In this document: piece by piece, positions 19,567 to 26,927 of the stretch
How positions within the stretch are numbered: position 1 is the first letter of the stretch
Layout of the letters: each line of letters opens with the position of its first letter
From: CAWDNM01 sp964521195
Lineage (GTDB): Bacteria > Actinomycetota > Coriobacteriia > Anaerosomatales > JAAXUF01
DNA length: 64,000 nucleotides
Assembly: GCA_964521195.1 (NCBI GenBank)
Contig: CAZFRE010000002.1
Span: 372,001-436,000 of the forward strand
Direction: 5' to 3'
Translations under genes and position numbers: made by a program
The notes under the pieces: model-generated
Databases searched by the model: none
Told to the model about the DNA's origin: nothing
What the model saw: only the letters and a program-made list of their open reading frames with translations

Positions 19567-20464
19567 CGTGCTCGCCGCGCCGCCGGCCGCCTTCCTGGTC
19601 GCCGGCGCGGGCGGGATGCTCGGCACGGCGCTGCAGCACGCCATCGCGTCGAGCGGCGCCACCCTCTGCGCGTACGACGAGCGCGGCCTCGACATCACCG
19701 ACGCGGACGCCGCAGCGACGATGGTCGCGGCGTTTCGCGCGAAGCTCGAACCCGGCGCACGCGGCACCGTCATCAACGCTGCCGCCTACACCGATGTCGA
19801 GCGTGCCGAGTGCGAGCCATCGCGCGCTCACCTCGTCAACGAGACCGGCGCGGCAACGCTCGCGCGCATCGCCCGCGACGCGGGCCTCGGCTTCGTGCAC
19901 GTGTCGACCGACTTCGTGTTCGACGGCGCTAAGGTCGGCGCGTACACGGAGTCCGACGAGCCGGCGCCGCTCTCGGTATACGGCGCGTCCAAGCTCGCCG
20001 GTGAGCGCGTAGTGCTGGCCGAGTATCCGGACGCGCTCGTCGTGCGCACTGCGTGGACGTACGGCCGTGGCGGTGCGAGCTTCCCCGCGAAGATCCTTGC
20101 CGCTGCTAATGAGCGAGCGACGCTCTCGGTCGTCACCGACGAGGTCGGCTCGCCCACGTACGCGCCCGACCTCGCGCACGGCATCCTGCAGCTGCTGGGC
20201 GCCGGTGCGACCGGCATCTACCACCTGACGGGTGCCGGCGCCTGCTCGCGCTTCGAACTCGCGCGCGCGGTGCTCGACGGCGCGGGCCGCGATGACGTCG
20301 TCCTCGCGCCGGTCACCGCCGACGCGTTCCCGACCGCCGCGCGCCGACCCAAGAACTCCGTGCTCGACTGCTCGAAAGCGGCAGCACTCGGCGTCACGCT
20401 CCCGGCGTGGCGCGATGGGCTCGCACGCTACCTCGCCGAGACGGGCGCCGCGCCGCGCGGTTAG
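19550..20464 (+). CDS. rmlD: dTDP-4-dehydrorhamnose reductase
   Basis: 304-residue final enzyme of dTDP-rhamnose synthesis. Visible: GAGGMLGTALQHA (NADPH motif), INAAAYTDVERAECEP, VSTDFVFDG, the active YGASKLAGE (Tyr and Lys) and VVRTAWTYG. The start is ambiguous: the ATG at 19550 overlaps rmlB by 17 nt, while a GTG at 19567 directly after the rmlB stop would give a slightly shorter but still complete N-terminus. It ends the plus-strand glycan run and overlaps the convergent ECF ATPase gene by 4 nt. Confidence 0.92.
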   Translation: MATEADVLAAPPAAFLVAGAGGMLGTALQHAIASSGATLCAYDERGLDITDADAAATMVAAFRAKLEPGARGTVINAAAYTDVERAECEPSRAHLVNETGAATLARIARDAGLGFVHVSTDFVFDGAKVGAYTESDEPAPLSVYGASKLAGERVVLAEYPDALVVRTAWTYGRGGASFPAKILAAANERATLSVVTDEVGSPTYAPDLAHGILQLLGAGATGIYHLTGAGACSRFELARAVLDGAGRDDVVLAPVTADAFPTAARRPKNSVLDCSKAAALGVTLPAWRDGLARYLAETGAAPRG

Positions 20465-21369
20465 CCGCCACCGGCCCCGCCCGCCCCGTGCTTCCACTCC
20501 GCCAGCGCCCGTGCCGCGTCGTCCACCGACAGCTCCGGCGCGGGGGCATCGTCAGCAAGCGACCCGAGCGCCGCGAACAGCTCGGCGAGCACCGGCGGCT
20601 TGATGTTGCTGCGCGCGAGCTCCTCGGCGTGCGTGAAGACCTCCTCGGGGGTGCCGCGCAGCGCGATCTCGCCACTAGGCTTGAGCACGTAGGCGTAGTC
20701 GGCCAGTTCGTGCACGGAGTCGATGTCGTGCGTGGACATGACGATCGTCACGCCGCGCTCCTTCGCGAGCCGCTCGATGAGCGCGACGAGTCCCACGCGC
20801 GCCGCGGGATCGAGCCCCTCGAAGGGCTCGTCGAGCACGAGCAGCTCCGGCTCCATCACGAGCGCGCCCGCGAGCGCCACCTTGCGCTTCTCCCCACCCG
20901 ACAGGTCGTGCGGCACCCGTCCCGCGAGCTCGGCGATGCCGAGCAGATCGAGCGCGGCCGTCACTCTCGAGGTGACGTCCTCCTCAGGCAGGCCGTACTG
21001 GCGGGGGGAGAACGCGACATCGTCGAAGACGGTCGGCATCAGGAGCTGCTCGTCGACGTTCTGCAGCACGATGCCCACCCGCTGGCGGATGTCGTCCCAC
21101 TCCGTCGCCGGGTCGACGCCGAACACGCGCACCGTACCCTCCTGCGACCGCAAGAGCCCGAGCACGTGGAAGATGAGCGTCGTCTTGCCGGAGCCGTTCG
21201 GGCCCAGCAGCGCGGTCCGTGTGCCGCGCATCGCCACGAAGTCGATGCCGCACAGGTGCACGCTCGTGCCGTCCTCGTAGCTGTGGCGCACGCAACTCAC
21301 GCGCACAATCTCGTCGGCCAAGGGAGCCGTGTGCGCGTGCACGTGCGTGGCGGTGTCGGTGGTGCTCAT
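20461..21369 (-). CDS. cbiO: ECF transporter ATPase, CbiO/NikO type
   Basis: 302-residue energy-coupling ATPase of an ECF-type metal importer. Walker A GPNGSGKTT (~55), Q-loop GIVLQNVDEQL, signature LSGGEKRKVALAG, Walker B LLVLDEPFEGLD and the H-switch STHD. A His-containing N-terminal stretch (THVHAHTAPLA) precedes the ATPase fold and may be a metal-buffering tail. A C-terminal extension of ~60 residues is unusual for the family and without recognisable domain. The start overlaps the permease gene by 4 nt. Co-transcribed with cbiQ, cbiM and a Fur-family regulator; the metal could be Co, Ni or Zn. Confidence 0.9.
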   Translation of the reverse strand: MSTTDTATHVHAHTAPLADEIVRVSCVRHSYEDGTSVHLCGIDFVAMRGTRTALLGPNGSGKTTLIFHVLGLLRSQEGTVRVFGVDPATEWDDIRQRVGIVLQNVDEQLLMPTVFDDVAFSPRQYGLPEEDVTSRVTAALDLLGIAELAGRVPHDLSGGEKRKVALAGALVMEPELLVLDEPFEGLDPAARVGLVALIERLAKERGVTIVMSTHDIDSVHELADYAYVLKPSGEIALRGTPEEVFTHAEELARSNIKPPVLAELFAALGSLADDAPAPELSVDDAARALAEWKHGAGGAGGG

Positions 21370-22178
21370 CGGTTCTCCTTCGGGTTCGCCGAGCGAACGA
21401 CCGCCGCGACGCCGAGCAGTGCCAGCGCGGGCAGGGGAAGCAGCCAGCTGTACGGGTTGAGCGTCTCGTAGCCGAAACGCCAGATAGCGCTGATCGCGAG
21501 CGCGAGGAGCGCGGCCGCCACGAGCGCCGCATCACCGGAGCGCGAGTGGCTCTTCGGCAGCGGCACGCGCAGCCGGCCGCTGTACCCGCGCAGTCGCATC
21601 ACGTCGTAGTCGCGCTGCGCGAGGTCGAGCGCGTAGAGCAGCAGCGACCCGAGCGCCGCGGTCGTCGCCCGCGCTGCACGCAACGGATGGTTGCCACGGA
21701 TGCCCGCGCGCAGCTTGATGGAGCGCAGCAACTGCCCGAACTTCCCCAGCAGCAGGAACGTCGTCCGGTACGTCATGAGCAGCGCATCGCCTACGATGCC
21801 GGGCACCACTCGCTGCACCGGCGCGAACACCTGAGGGTACGGGGTCGTGAGCACCACCGTGACCGCCGAGAGCCCCGCGGCGATGGCCTTGAGCACGATC
21901 GTCGTGCCGGTCAGCGGGTCCGGCGCCGAGGCGAGCGCGAAGATGAGCGCGAAGATGGCAGGGTATGCGGCGAGCGTGAATGCGAGGCGCAGGTCGATGC
22001 GGGCCGATGCCGCGACGGCGCCAAGCCCCAGCAGCAGCGCGGCCGCCACGAAGACGTTCCACGTCACCACGATCGCGCCGAGCACGAGCGCGAACGCGAC
22101 GAGCTTCGCCTGCGGTGACACCCGGTGCAGCCAGCCCAGGTCGCTCACGGCCGAGCGGTCTATCGAGCCGATGTTCAC
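21366..22178 (-). CDS. cbiQ: ECF transporter transmembrane coupling protein, CbiQ/NikQ type
   Basis: 270-residue T-component that links the substrate-binding membrane protein to the ATPases. Five to six hydrophobic segments; the cytoplasmic motif region LGKFGQLLRSIKLRAGIRG and YALDLAQRDYDVMRLRGYSGR is in the right place for the Ala-Arg-Gly-type coupling helices of CbiQ. The GTG at 22178 is chosen because it overlaps the upstream cbiM stop by 4 nt (GTGA); a longer form would run into cbiM. Part of the Fur-regulator operon. Confidence 0.88.
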   Translation of the reverse strand: MNIGSIDRSAVSDLGWLHRVSPQAKLVAFALVLGAIVVTWNVFVAAALLLGLGAVAASARIDLRLAFTLAAYPAIFALIFALASAPDPLTGTTIVLKAIAAGLSAVTVVLTTPYPQVFAPVQRVVPGIVGDALLMTYRTTFLLLGKFGQLLRSIKLRAGIRGNHPLRAARATTAALGSLLLYALDLAQRDYDVMRLRGYSGRLRVPLPKSHSRSGDAALVAAALLALAISAIWRFGYETLNPYSWLLPLPALALLGVAAVVRSANPKENR

Positions 22179-23029
22179 CCGCTCACCCCCTCGTCGCCCA
22201 AGACGTGCGGCTCTCGAACCAGCGAACCGCCCCACAGAAGCGCCGGCCGCACCCTCGCCACGTAGCCGATCACCCACGCCGAGATGAGCGCCTCAAGCAG
22301 CCAGCCGAGCGGCCCGAGCGTGTACACCACCGCGGCGAACCGCGCGACCGAGAGCGAGTCATCGCCGGTCGCGGGCGCGGCTGCCTCGCCGCCCGTTTCG
22401 CCGTCCTGCGCCGTGTCCGCCTCGGCGTGCTCCTCGCCGCCGGAGAACAGCCCGCTTGCCACCAAGCCGCCGGAGAACGGGTTCGCGAACGTCATCGTGG
22501 CCGGATCGAGCGCCCCTGTCTCGCGCTCCGTTGCGCCCCCGACCCCCGCGAGCGCGACGATCCCCACCAGCATCGTCGTCGTCACGGCGAGCGCGAGCAC
22601 GGTCGCGACCCCCGCGGCGACGCGCACGCGAGATCGCCCGAGCATGCTCACGAGCGATCGGAACAGCAGCCAGCCAAGGACCATCTCCGAGGCGATCATC
22701 AGCGTGTTGAGCCCGAGCACCGTGACGCCCCCGTGCCCCAGCATCGCGAGTACGACCTCGACGATGAACGCAGCGATCAGGGAGAGCACCGGACCCAGCA
22801 GCACGCCGGCGATCACGGTGAGGTTCACGTGGTAGGCGAGGGGAACGATCTCGCTCGACATCCCCACCAGCATCAACGCCGAGACGACCGCGAGTAGCGG
22901 AACCTTGCGCCGCACGTCGGCGCGCTCGGCGCGTCTGCCCGCCACTGCGATCAGCACGAGCGTGAGCAGCCAGCCGCCCACCCACAGCCACGCGGGCAGC
23001 ACACCGTCGGGAATGTGGATGTGCGACAT
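22175..23029 (-). CDS. cbiM: ECF transporter substrate-binding subunit, CbiM/NikM type
   Basis: 284-residue integral membrane S-component. The N-terminus MSHIHIPDGVLP is the hallmark metal-binding start of CbiM/NikM (the first Met plus His residues ligate the metal). Several membrane segments follow, with SSEIVPLAYHVNLT and HGGVTVLGLNTL matching conserved metal-site regions. Between ~175 and ~235 lies a variable, acidic soluble insert (GGEEHAEADTAQDGETGGE) without the PDGLE signature of a fused CbiN/NikN. It starts 1 nt after the stop of the Fur-family gene. No cobalamin-riboswitch features are visible upstream, so Co control through B12 is not indicated. Confidence 0.88.
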   Translation of the reverse strand: MSHIHIPDGVLPAWLWVGGWLLTLVLIAVAGRRAERADVRRKVPLLAVVSALMLVGMSSEIVPLAYHVNLTVIAGVLLGPVLSLIAAFIVEVVLAMLGHGGVTVLGLNTLMIASEMVLGWLLFRSLVSMLGRSRVRVAAGVATVLALAVTTTMLVGIVALAGVGGATERETGALDPATMTFANPFSGGLVASGLFSGGEEHAEADTAQDGETGGEAAAPATGDDSLSVARFAAVVYTLGPLGWLLEALISAWVIGYVARVRPALLWGGSLVREPHVLGDEGVSG

Positions 23030-23458
23030 CTACGCCGACCCCGCCGCGTGCCGCGCGCAGTCGGGGCACAGCCCGTAGAGCGTCACCTCGTGCCGCGTGA
23101 CGACGAAGCCGCCCGCCGCGGACGCGGAGGAGTCCACCTGCACCGGGCATTCGGCGACCTCGACGCGCCCGCAGCCGTCGCACACCACGTGGTGATGGTG
23201 GTGCGCGCCCGCGTGGCACCGCGCGAACAGGGCGCTCCCGCTTCGCTCGCCCACACGCTCGAGCCAACCGCTCGACAGCAGCGCGGCGACCGCGCGGTAC
23301 ACCGTCGCCACACCGGTCGCATCGTCGCGGGCGCGGGTCTGCTCGGCGAGTTCCTCGATGCTGAAGGCGCCGGGCATCGACGCAGCGACCTCGGCGATCA
23401 GACGTCGCTGGGGCGTGAGGCGCCCGGTGCTGTATGCGGTTCGCATATCGTGGTCCAT
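23030..23458 (-). CDS. Fur-family metalloregulator (Zur/Nur/Fur-like)
   Basis: 142-residue DNA-binding repressor. N-terminal winged helix with TPQRRLIAEVAASMPG and GVATVYRAVAALLSSGWLE (the usual recognition-helix motif); C-terminal metal-binding half with GAHHHHHVVCDGCGRVEV and LYGLCPDCARH. The two Cys pairs form the structural Zn site, and the His run is seen in Zur, Fur and Nur alike, so the effector metal cannot be told. The ATG at 23458 was chosen (MDHDMRTAYS); longer in-frame forms would overlap the operator. It heads the cbiMQO operon and a 29-bp palindrome lies ~45 bp upstream, so it very likely autoregulates and controls the transporter. Confidence 0.88.
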   Translation of the reverse strand: MDHDMRTAYSTGRLTPQRRLIAEVAASMPGAFSIEELAEQTRARDDATGVATVYRAVAALLSSGWLERVGERSGSALFARCHAGAHHHHHVVCDGCGRVEVAECPVQVDSSASAAGGFVVTRHEVTLYGLCPDCARHAAGSA

Positions 23459-23501
23459 AACGCCTCCGACACTCGCCGTGACGGGCCCTTGAGCGTCTGT
23501 T

Positions 23502-23530
23502 CCCCAAATGATAACCGTTATCACTTGGGG
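23502..23530. promoter_or_regulatory. Fur-type operator palindrome
   Basis: Core TGATAAC-C-GTTATCA (23509-23523), a perfect 7-1-7 inverted repeat close to the classical Fur box. Flanks extend it: CCCCAA on the left matches TTGGGG on the right, giving a 29-bp near-perfect palindrome. It lies between the Fur-family gene (start 23458, minus) and the LysR gene (start 23619, plus), so it could control either. Confidence 0.82.
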
Positions 23531-23618
23531 CGAGTGCGACAGGAACCACGTGCGATGAGGCAGAATGGGCGGGTGAGAATCACATAGACAGGCTCGCGCA
23601 CCCGCCGGAGGCGGTCCC

Positions 23619-24509
23619 ATGAACATCTCGCAACTCACGACCTTCCTCGCCGTCATCGAGCACGGCTCGTTCTCCGATGCGGCCAGAGCGCTCGGCATAT
23701 CGCAACCCGCCGTCACCATGCAGGTTCAGGCGCTCGAGGCCGACCTCGGCGTCACGCTACTCGACCGCCGCTACCGCCGCGTCGATCTCACGGAGGCCGG
23801 TCGCCTGCTCGAGCCGCACGCGCGCAAGACCATCGCCGAGCTCGACGCTGCTCGCGCGCAGATCGAGGGCCTGTCCGGTGAACTAGGCGGCCGGCTCGAG
23901 ATCGCGGCGAGCACCACTCCCGGCGTGTACCTGGTGCCGCGCCTCCTGGGCGCATTCGCGCACGAGCACCCCAACGTGAGCGTCACCGTCACCGTTCATG
24001 ACACCGCCGAGGTCGTCTCGGCGGTCGAGGAGGGACGCGCGCAGCTCGGCATCGTGGGCGCAGCCGTGAAGGGCAAGGTCGTGTTCGAGCCGCTCGCCAC
24101 CGACGAGATCATCGTCATCTGCCCGCCCGACTCCGCACTCGCCGGACGCCATGACGTGGCGCCGGGCGACCTCGCCGAGGCGGACTGGATCGCGCGGGAA
24201 CCCGGCTCGGGAACGCGGGCCAGCTCGGAGCGCGCGCTCGCGAACCTCGGGATCGACGCCGGCCGGTTGCGCGTGGTGGCGCAGCTCGGCACCGGTGAGG
24301 CGATCGTCTCGGCGGTCGAGGGCGGGCTGGGCATCGCGATGGTGTCGCGCTACGTCGCCGAGAAGGCCCTGCAACTCGGTCTGGTGCGACAGGTCGACCT
24401 CGCGGGCGGACCGATCGAGCGGCCTCTGTACACCGTGCTGCCCAAGGGAACCGTGACGCGCGCCGCCGCTGCATTCAACGCGCACCTTCATGCGCAACTT
24501 GAGGGTTAG
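23619..24509 (+). CDS. LysR-family transcriptional regulator (selenium-metabolism type suggested)
   Basis: 296-residue LTTR. N-terminal helix-turn-helix ISQLTTFLAVIEHGSFSDAARALGISQPAVTM with the LDRRYRRVDLTEAG motif; C-terminal effector-binding domain similar to CysB/CysL relatives (ASTTPGVYLVPRLLGAF; WIAREPGSGTR; GLGIAMVSR). The next gene, 12 nt downstream, encodes a DUF3343 protein; LysR-DUF3343 pairs are common in selenium-utilising anaerobes, so a role in selenium or sulfur metabolism is inferred from context rather than from the effector domain. The ATG follows a GGAGG. The promoter probably lies in the shared region with the Fur operator. Confidence 0.85.
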   Translation: MNISQLTTFLAVIEHGSFSDAARALGISQPAVTMQVQALEADLGVTLLDRRYRRVDLTEAGRLLEPHARKTIAELDAARAQIEGLSGELGGRLEIAASTTPGVYLVPRLLGAFAHEHPNVSVTVTVHDTAEVVSAVEEGRAQLGIVGAAVKGKVVFEPLATDEIIVICPPDSALAGRHDVAPGDLAEADWIAREPGSGTRASSERALANLGIDAGRLRVVAQLGTGEAIVSAVEGGLGIAMVSRYVAEKALQLGLVRQVDLAGGPIERPLYTVLPKGTVTRAAAAFNAHLHAQLEG

Positions 24510-24520
24510 GGCACGCCCCC

Positions 24521-24763
24521 GTGACGCGGACCCCGCGGACGTTTCTCGTGCTGGGATTCAGCTCGACGCATGACGCGCTTGACGCCGAAGCCCTGCTCAC
24601 AGACATGGGAATCCCCGTCGTCCCGATTCCTGCACCCAAGAGCATCGGGGCGCTGTGTGGTATCGCGCTGCGTCTCGAGTTGCACGATGAGAGCCGCGCA
24701 CTGCGCTATCTCGACGGAGCCGGCATCGGTGTGGCGGCTCGCGATCAGGTCCTCGACGTGTGA
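24521..24763 (+). CDS. DUF3343 protein, putative Se/S carrier-like
   Basis: 80-residue protein of the DUF3343 family. Diagnostic features: STHDALDAEALLTDMGIPV at the N-terminus, the IPAPKSIGALCGIALRLE core with one conserved Cys (~46), and a C-terminal dimer strand. Family members often sit beside selenium genes (YedE/YedF, SelA and SelD neighbours) and have been suggested as persulfide or selenide carriers; that is a proposal, not established. Starts at a GTG, 12 nt after the LysR stop, so co-transcribed. A long intergenic leader with promoter of the cytochrome operon follows. Confidence 0.82.
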   Translation: MTRTPRTFLVLGFSSTHDALDAEALLTDMGIPVVPIPAPKSIGALCGIALRLELHDESRALRYLDGAGIGVAARDQVLDV

Positions 24764-24794
24764 CAAAACCGCCTGTAAGCATGGGTCATTTCGT

Positions 24795-24824
24795 TTGACA
24801 CCCCCTCTCGAGGGTGCCTAGTAT
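24795..24824 (+). promoter_or_regulatory. Promoter of the cytochrome cluster
   Basis: TTGACA at 24795-24800 and TAGTAT at 24819-24824, spacer 18 nt. It faces the cytochrome b gene at 24966. The expected RNA start near 24831 gives a ~135-nt 5' leader with short GC-rich self-complementary stretches (for example TGCC...GGCA at 24856-24873), but it matches no riboswitch consensus that I know. Confidence 0.7.
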
Positions 24825-24965
24825 GCGAGGTACTGCAATAACAAGGCTTAAGGACGTGCCGCAAGTGCCCGGCAATCGCTCGCGGAACTGTGAATCACGC
24901 GTTCGAAAGCCCTATGCCGTTATGGCCGAAAGCCGGCGGCGCTACCAGGGAGTAGGGGGTGCCAG

Positions 24966-25847
24966 TTGATCGGGCTGGTGCAGCTGAATGTGTGGATCGA
25001 TGTCGTCTTCACGGTCCTCTATGTGGTAATCGTCGTCGCTCTGTCCGTCCATTTCTTGGGCAACATCCTCACCGGTCGGGCAAAGCGTCGCTTTGTGAAC
25101 TGGGAGTGGCCCCATCACGAGGGTGGCCCCATCCCCGCCGCGCCCAAGATCATGCACTTCCAGCACGTCGCTGCGATGATCGCGCTGGCGGTGTCCGGCA
25201 TGTACATCCGATTCCCGTTCTTCAACGGCGGGCGGACGGCCATGCGCTGGGTGCACTACATCGCCATGACGATCGTCGTGGTCAATCTGATCGTGCGTCT
25301 GTGGTACGCGTTCGCCTCGTCGCGTCGTGACTACCGTGAGTTCGCGATCACCAAGCGTGACATCACGACGGCGCCCAAGGTCATCCTGTACTACATCTTC
25401 GTGAAGCCCTCGAAGCCGCACCTCGGCAAGTACAACGTCATGCAGAAGATGACGTACATCCTGTTCGTGCCGCTGTTGATCGTGCAGGCCTTCACCGGCT
25501 TCGCGCTGCTGACGATGACGATCCCGCTCATCGGGATGTCGCCGCGCGAGCTGCTCGTAGGATGGTGGCTTGGCGCGATGCTCGGCTCTACCGACATGGC
25601 CGGCTGGTGGATGCGCACCGCGCACTACCTCATCAACTGGCTCTTCATCGTGTTGACGACGATCCACGTCTACCTGTCCGTCACCGAGGACTTCCCGGCG
25701 TTCATGGACTTCTTCGGGTTGAGCTTCCTCGGCCCGTCGCACGACGAGGACGGGCATGGCGAGCACGGTGACGGTCATGGCGCCGAGGAGCACGAAAGCC
25801 TCGAGCCCGAGCCGGCCCCGGCACTCGCGTCGACCGACCCGCTGTAG
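24966..25847 (+). CDS. Cytochrome b561-like membrane quinol-cytochrome oxidoreductase subunit
   Basis: 293-residue integral membrane protein, first gene of the cytochrome cluster. Hydrophobic segments at about 8-30, 60-80, 92-112, 155-180 and 212-235 carry His residues in haem-b positions (MHFQHVAAMIALAVSGMYI; WVHYIAMT; AHYLINWLFIVLTTIHVYLS), as in the HyaC/FdnI cytochrome b family. The C-terminal tail is His/Glu-rich (GHGEHGDGHGAEEHE). It would exchange electrons between the quinone pool and the extracytoplasmic cytochromes next door (inference). The TTG at 24966 follows GGGAGTAGGGGG and precedes the first membrane helix. Confidence 0.87.
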   Translation: MIGLVQLNVWIDVVFTVLYVVIVVALSVHFLGNILTGRAKRRFVNWEWPHHEGGPIPAAPKIMHFQHVAAMIALAVSGMYIRFPFFNGGRTAMRWVHYIAMTIVVVNLIVRLWYAFASSRRDYREFAITKRDITTAPKVILYYIFVKPSKPHLGKYNVMQKMTYILFVPLLIVQAFTGFALLTMTIPLIGMSPRELLVGWWLGAMLGSTDMAGWWMRTAHYLINWLFIVLTTIHVYLSVTEDFPAFMDFFGLSFLGPSHDEDGHGEHGDGHGAEEHESLEPEPAPALASTDPL

Positions 25848-25874
25848 GCGGTACGGACAACTGAAGGGCACTGC

Positions 25875-26879
25875 ATGACCGTACGTCACGCGTTCGCCAT
25901 AGCGATGCTGGCAGCAGCTCTCGTGCTGTCGGCTTCGGCGTTCGCGACCACCGCGACGGTGGAGCCGACGGCCAGCACGCTGCCCACCACGGTGGTGACG
26001 CCCGCGGTGCCGTCGACAGCCGGCGTGGACCCCGCTCCGGACAAGTCGCAGAACCCGACGATGACGTACGACCTGAGCTGGACGCTCCCGACCGCCGGCA
26101 AGTCCGGCTGTACGGTCTGCCACAGCGACAAGGACCTCGTCCGCGTGCAGGGTGGCGAGACCGTGAGCTTGTACGTGAACACCGAGGTCCTCGAGGCATC
26201 CGCGCACTACGACATCCCGTGCACCGGCTGCCACATCGACTTCGCCTACAAAGTGCCGCACTCCAACGTGACGACCTCCGGCGACGAGTGGCGCTCGGTC
26301 GCCAAGTCCTCGTGCAAGAACTGCCACCCGCAGGCCTTCACCGATTACACCAGCAGCGCCCATTCGCCCACCGGCGTCCCCGGCGAGTCGACGAGCACCA
26401 TCGGCGCGCCGGACTCCTCGGCACCGGGCATGCCGCGCCCGTTGTGCGGTGACTGCCACGGAGGACATAGCATCCCGGCATCGAACAATGTGGAAGCACA
26501 GGCCGAGTTGCACCTCTCGGGTATCGAGATGTGCGGCAAGTGCCACGAGCAAGGTACGGACGACTACGCGGACTACTACCATGGGGCGGCATACAAGACG
26601 AGCGCCCCCGATTCGCCGTCGTGTTGGGATTGTCACAGCGAGCACAACGTCCTGCCCGCGACGAACCGGAACTCGACGGTCCATCCGGACCGCCTGATCG
26701 ACACCTGTAAGCAGTGCCACTCGGACCCGAGGGACGGCTACGTCAGCTACACTGAGCTCGTCCACGGTCACCAAGAGATACTCGACGCCAACCCGGTGTA
26801 CGCGGCCGTGAAGTCAGTGCAAGAAGCGGTCGGTTCGGCGTTCGACAGGATCAAGGCCCTGTTCCAGGGCAGCTCGTAA
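25875..26879 (+). CDS. 7-haem extracytoplasmic c-type cytochrome
   Basis: 334-residue secreted cytochrome. Signal peptide to ~25 (LAAALVLSASAFA), a Thr/Pro-rich linker, then seven CXXCH sites: CTVCH, CTGCH, CKNCH, CGDCH, CGKCH, CWDCH, CKQCH. Additional His residues (SAHYD, HGAAYK, LVHGH) can provide distal ligands. The repeated DYADYYHGAAYKTSAPDSPSCWDCH pattern recurs in the 13-haem protein downstream (YNDYYHGRAYKEGAPDAPACWECH), so the two are paralogous. No catalytic signature (such as nitrite reductase) was found. It starts 27 nt after the cytochrome b gene, and is likely its direct redox partner. Confidence 0.88.
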   Translation: MTVRHAFAIAMLAAALVLSASAFATTATVEPTASTLPTTVVTPAVPSTAGVDPAPDKSQNPTMTYDLSWTLPTAGKSGCTVCHSDKDLVRVQGGETVSLYVNTEVLEASAHYDIPCTGCHIDFAYKVPHSNVTTSGDEWRSVAKSSCKNCHPQAFTDYTSSAHSPTGVPGESTSTIGAPDSSAPGMPRPLCGDCHGGHSIPASNNVEAQAELHLSGIEMCGKCHEQGTDDYADYYHGAAYKTSAPDSPSCWDCHSEHNVLPATNRNSTVHPDRLIDTCKQCHSDPRDGYVSYTELVHGHQEILDANPVYAAVKSVQEAVGSAFDRIKALFQGSS

Positions 26880-26927
26880 GCGGTCGCCGCCACCCAGGCG
26901 ACGACGGGGAGAAGGGGAACCACGAAG

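Noticed and set aside
24825..24965. Riboswitch (c-di-GMP or cobalamin type) in the leader of the cytochrome cluster
   Set aside because: Short stems exist, but the conserved GEMM core and the B12 box are absent; no terminator or sequestering helix was seen.
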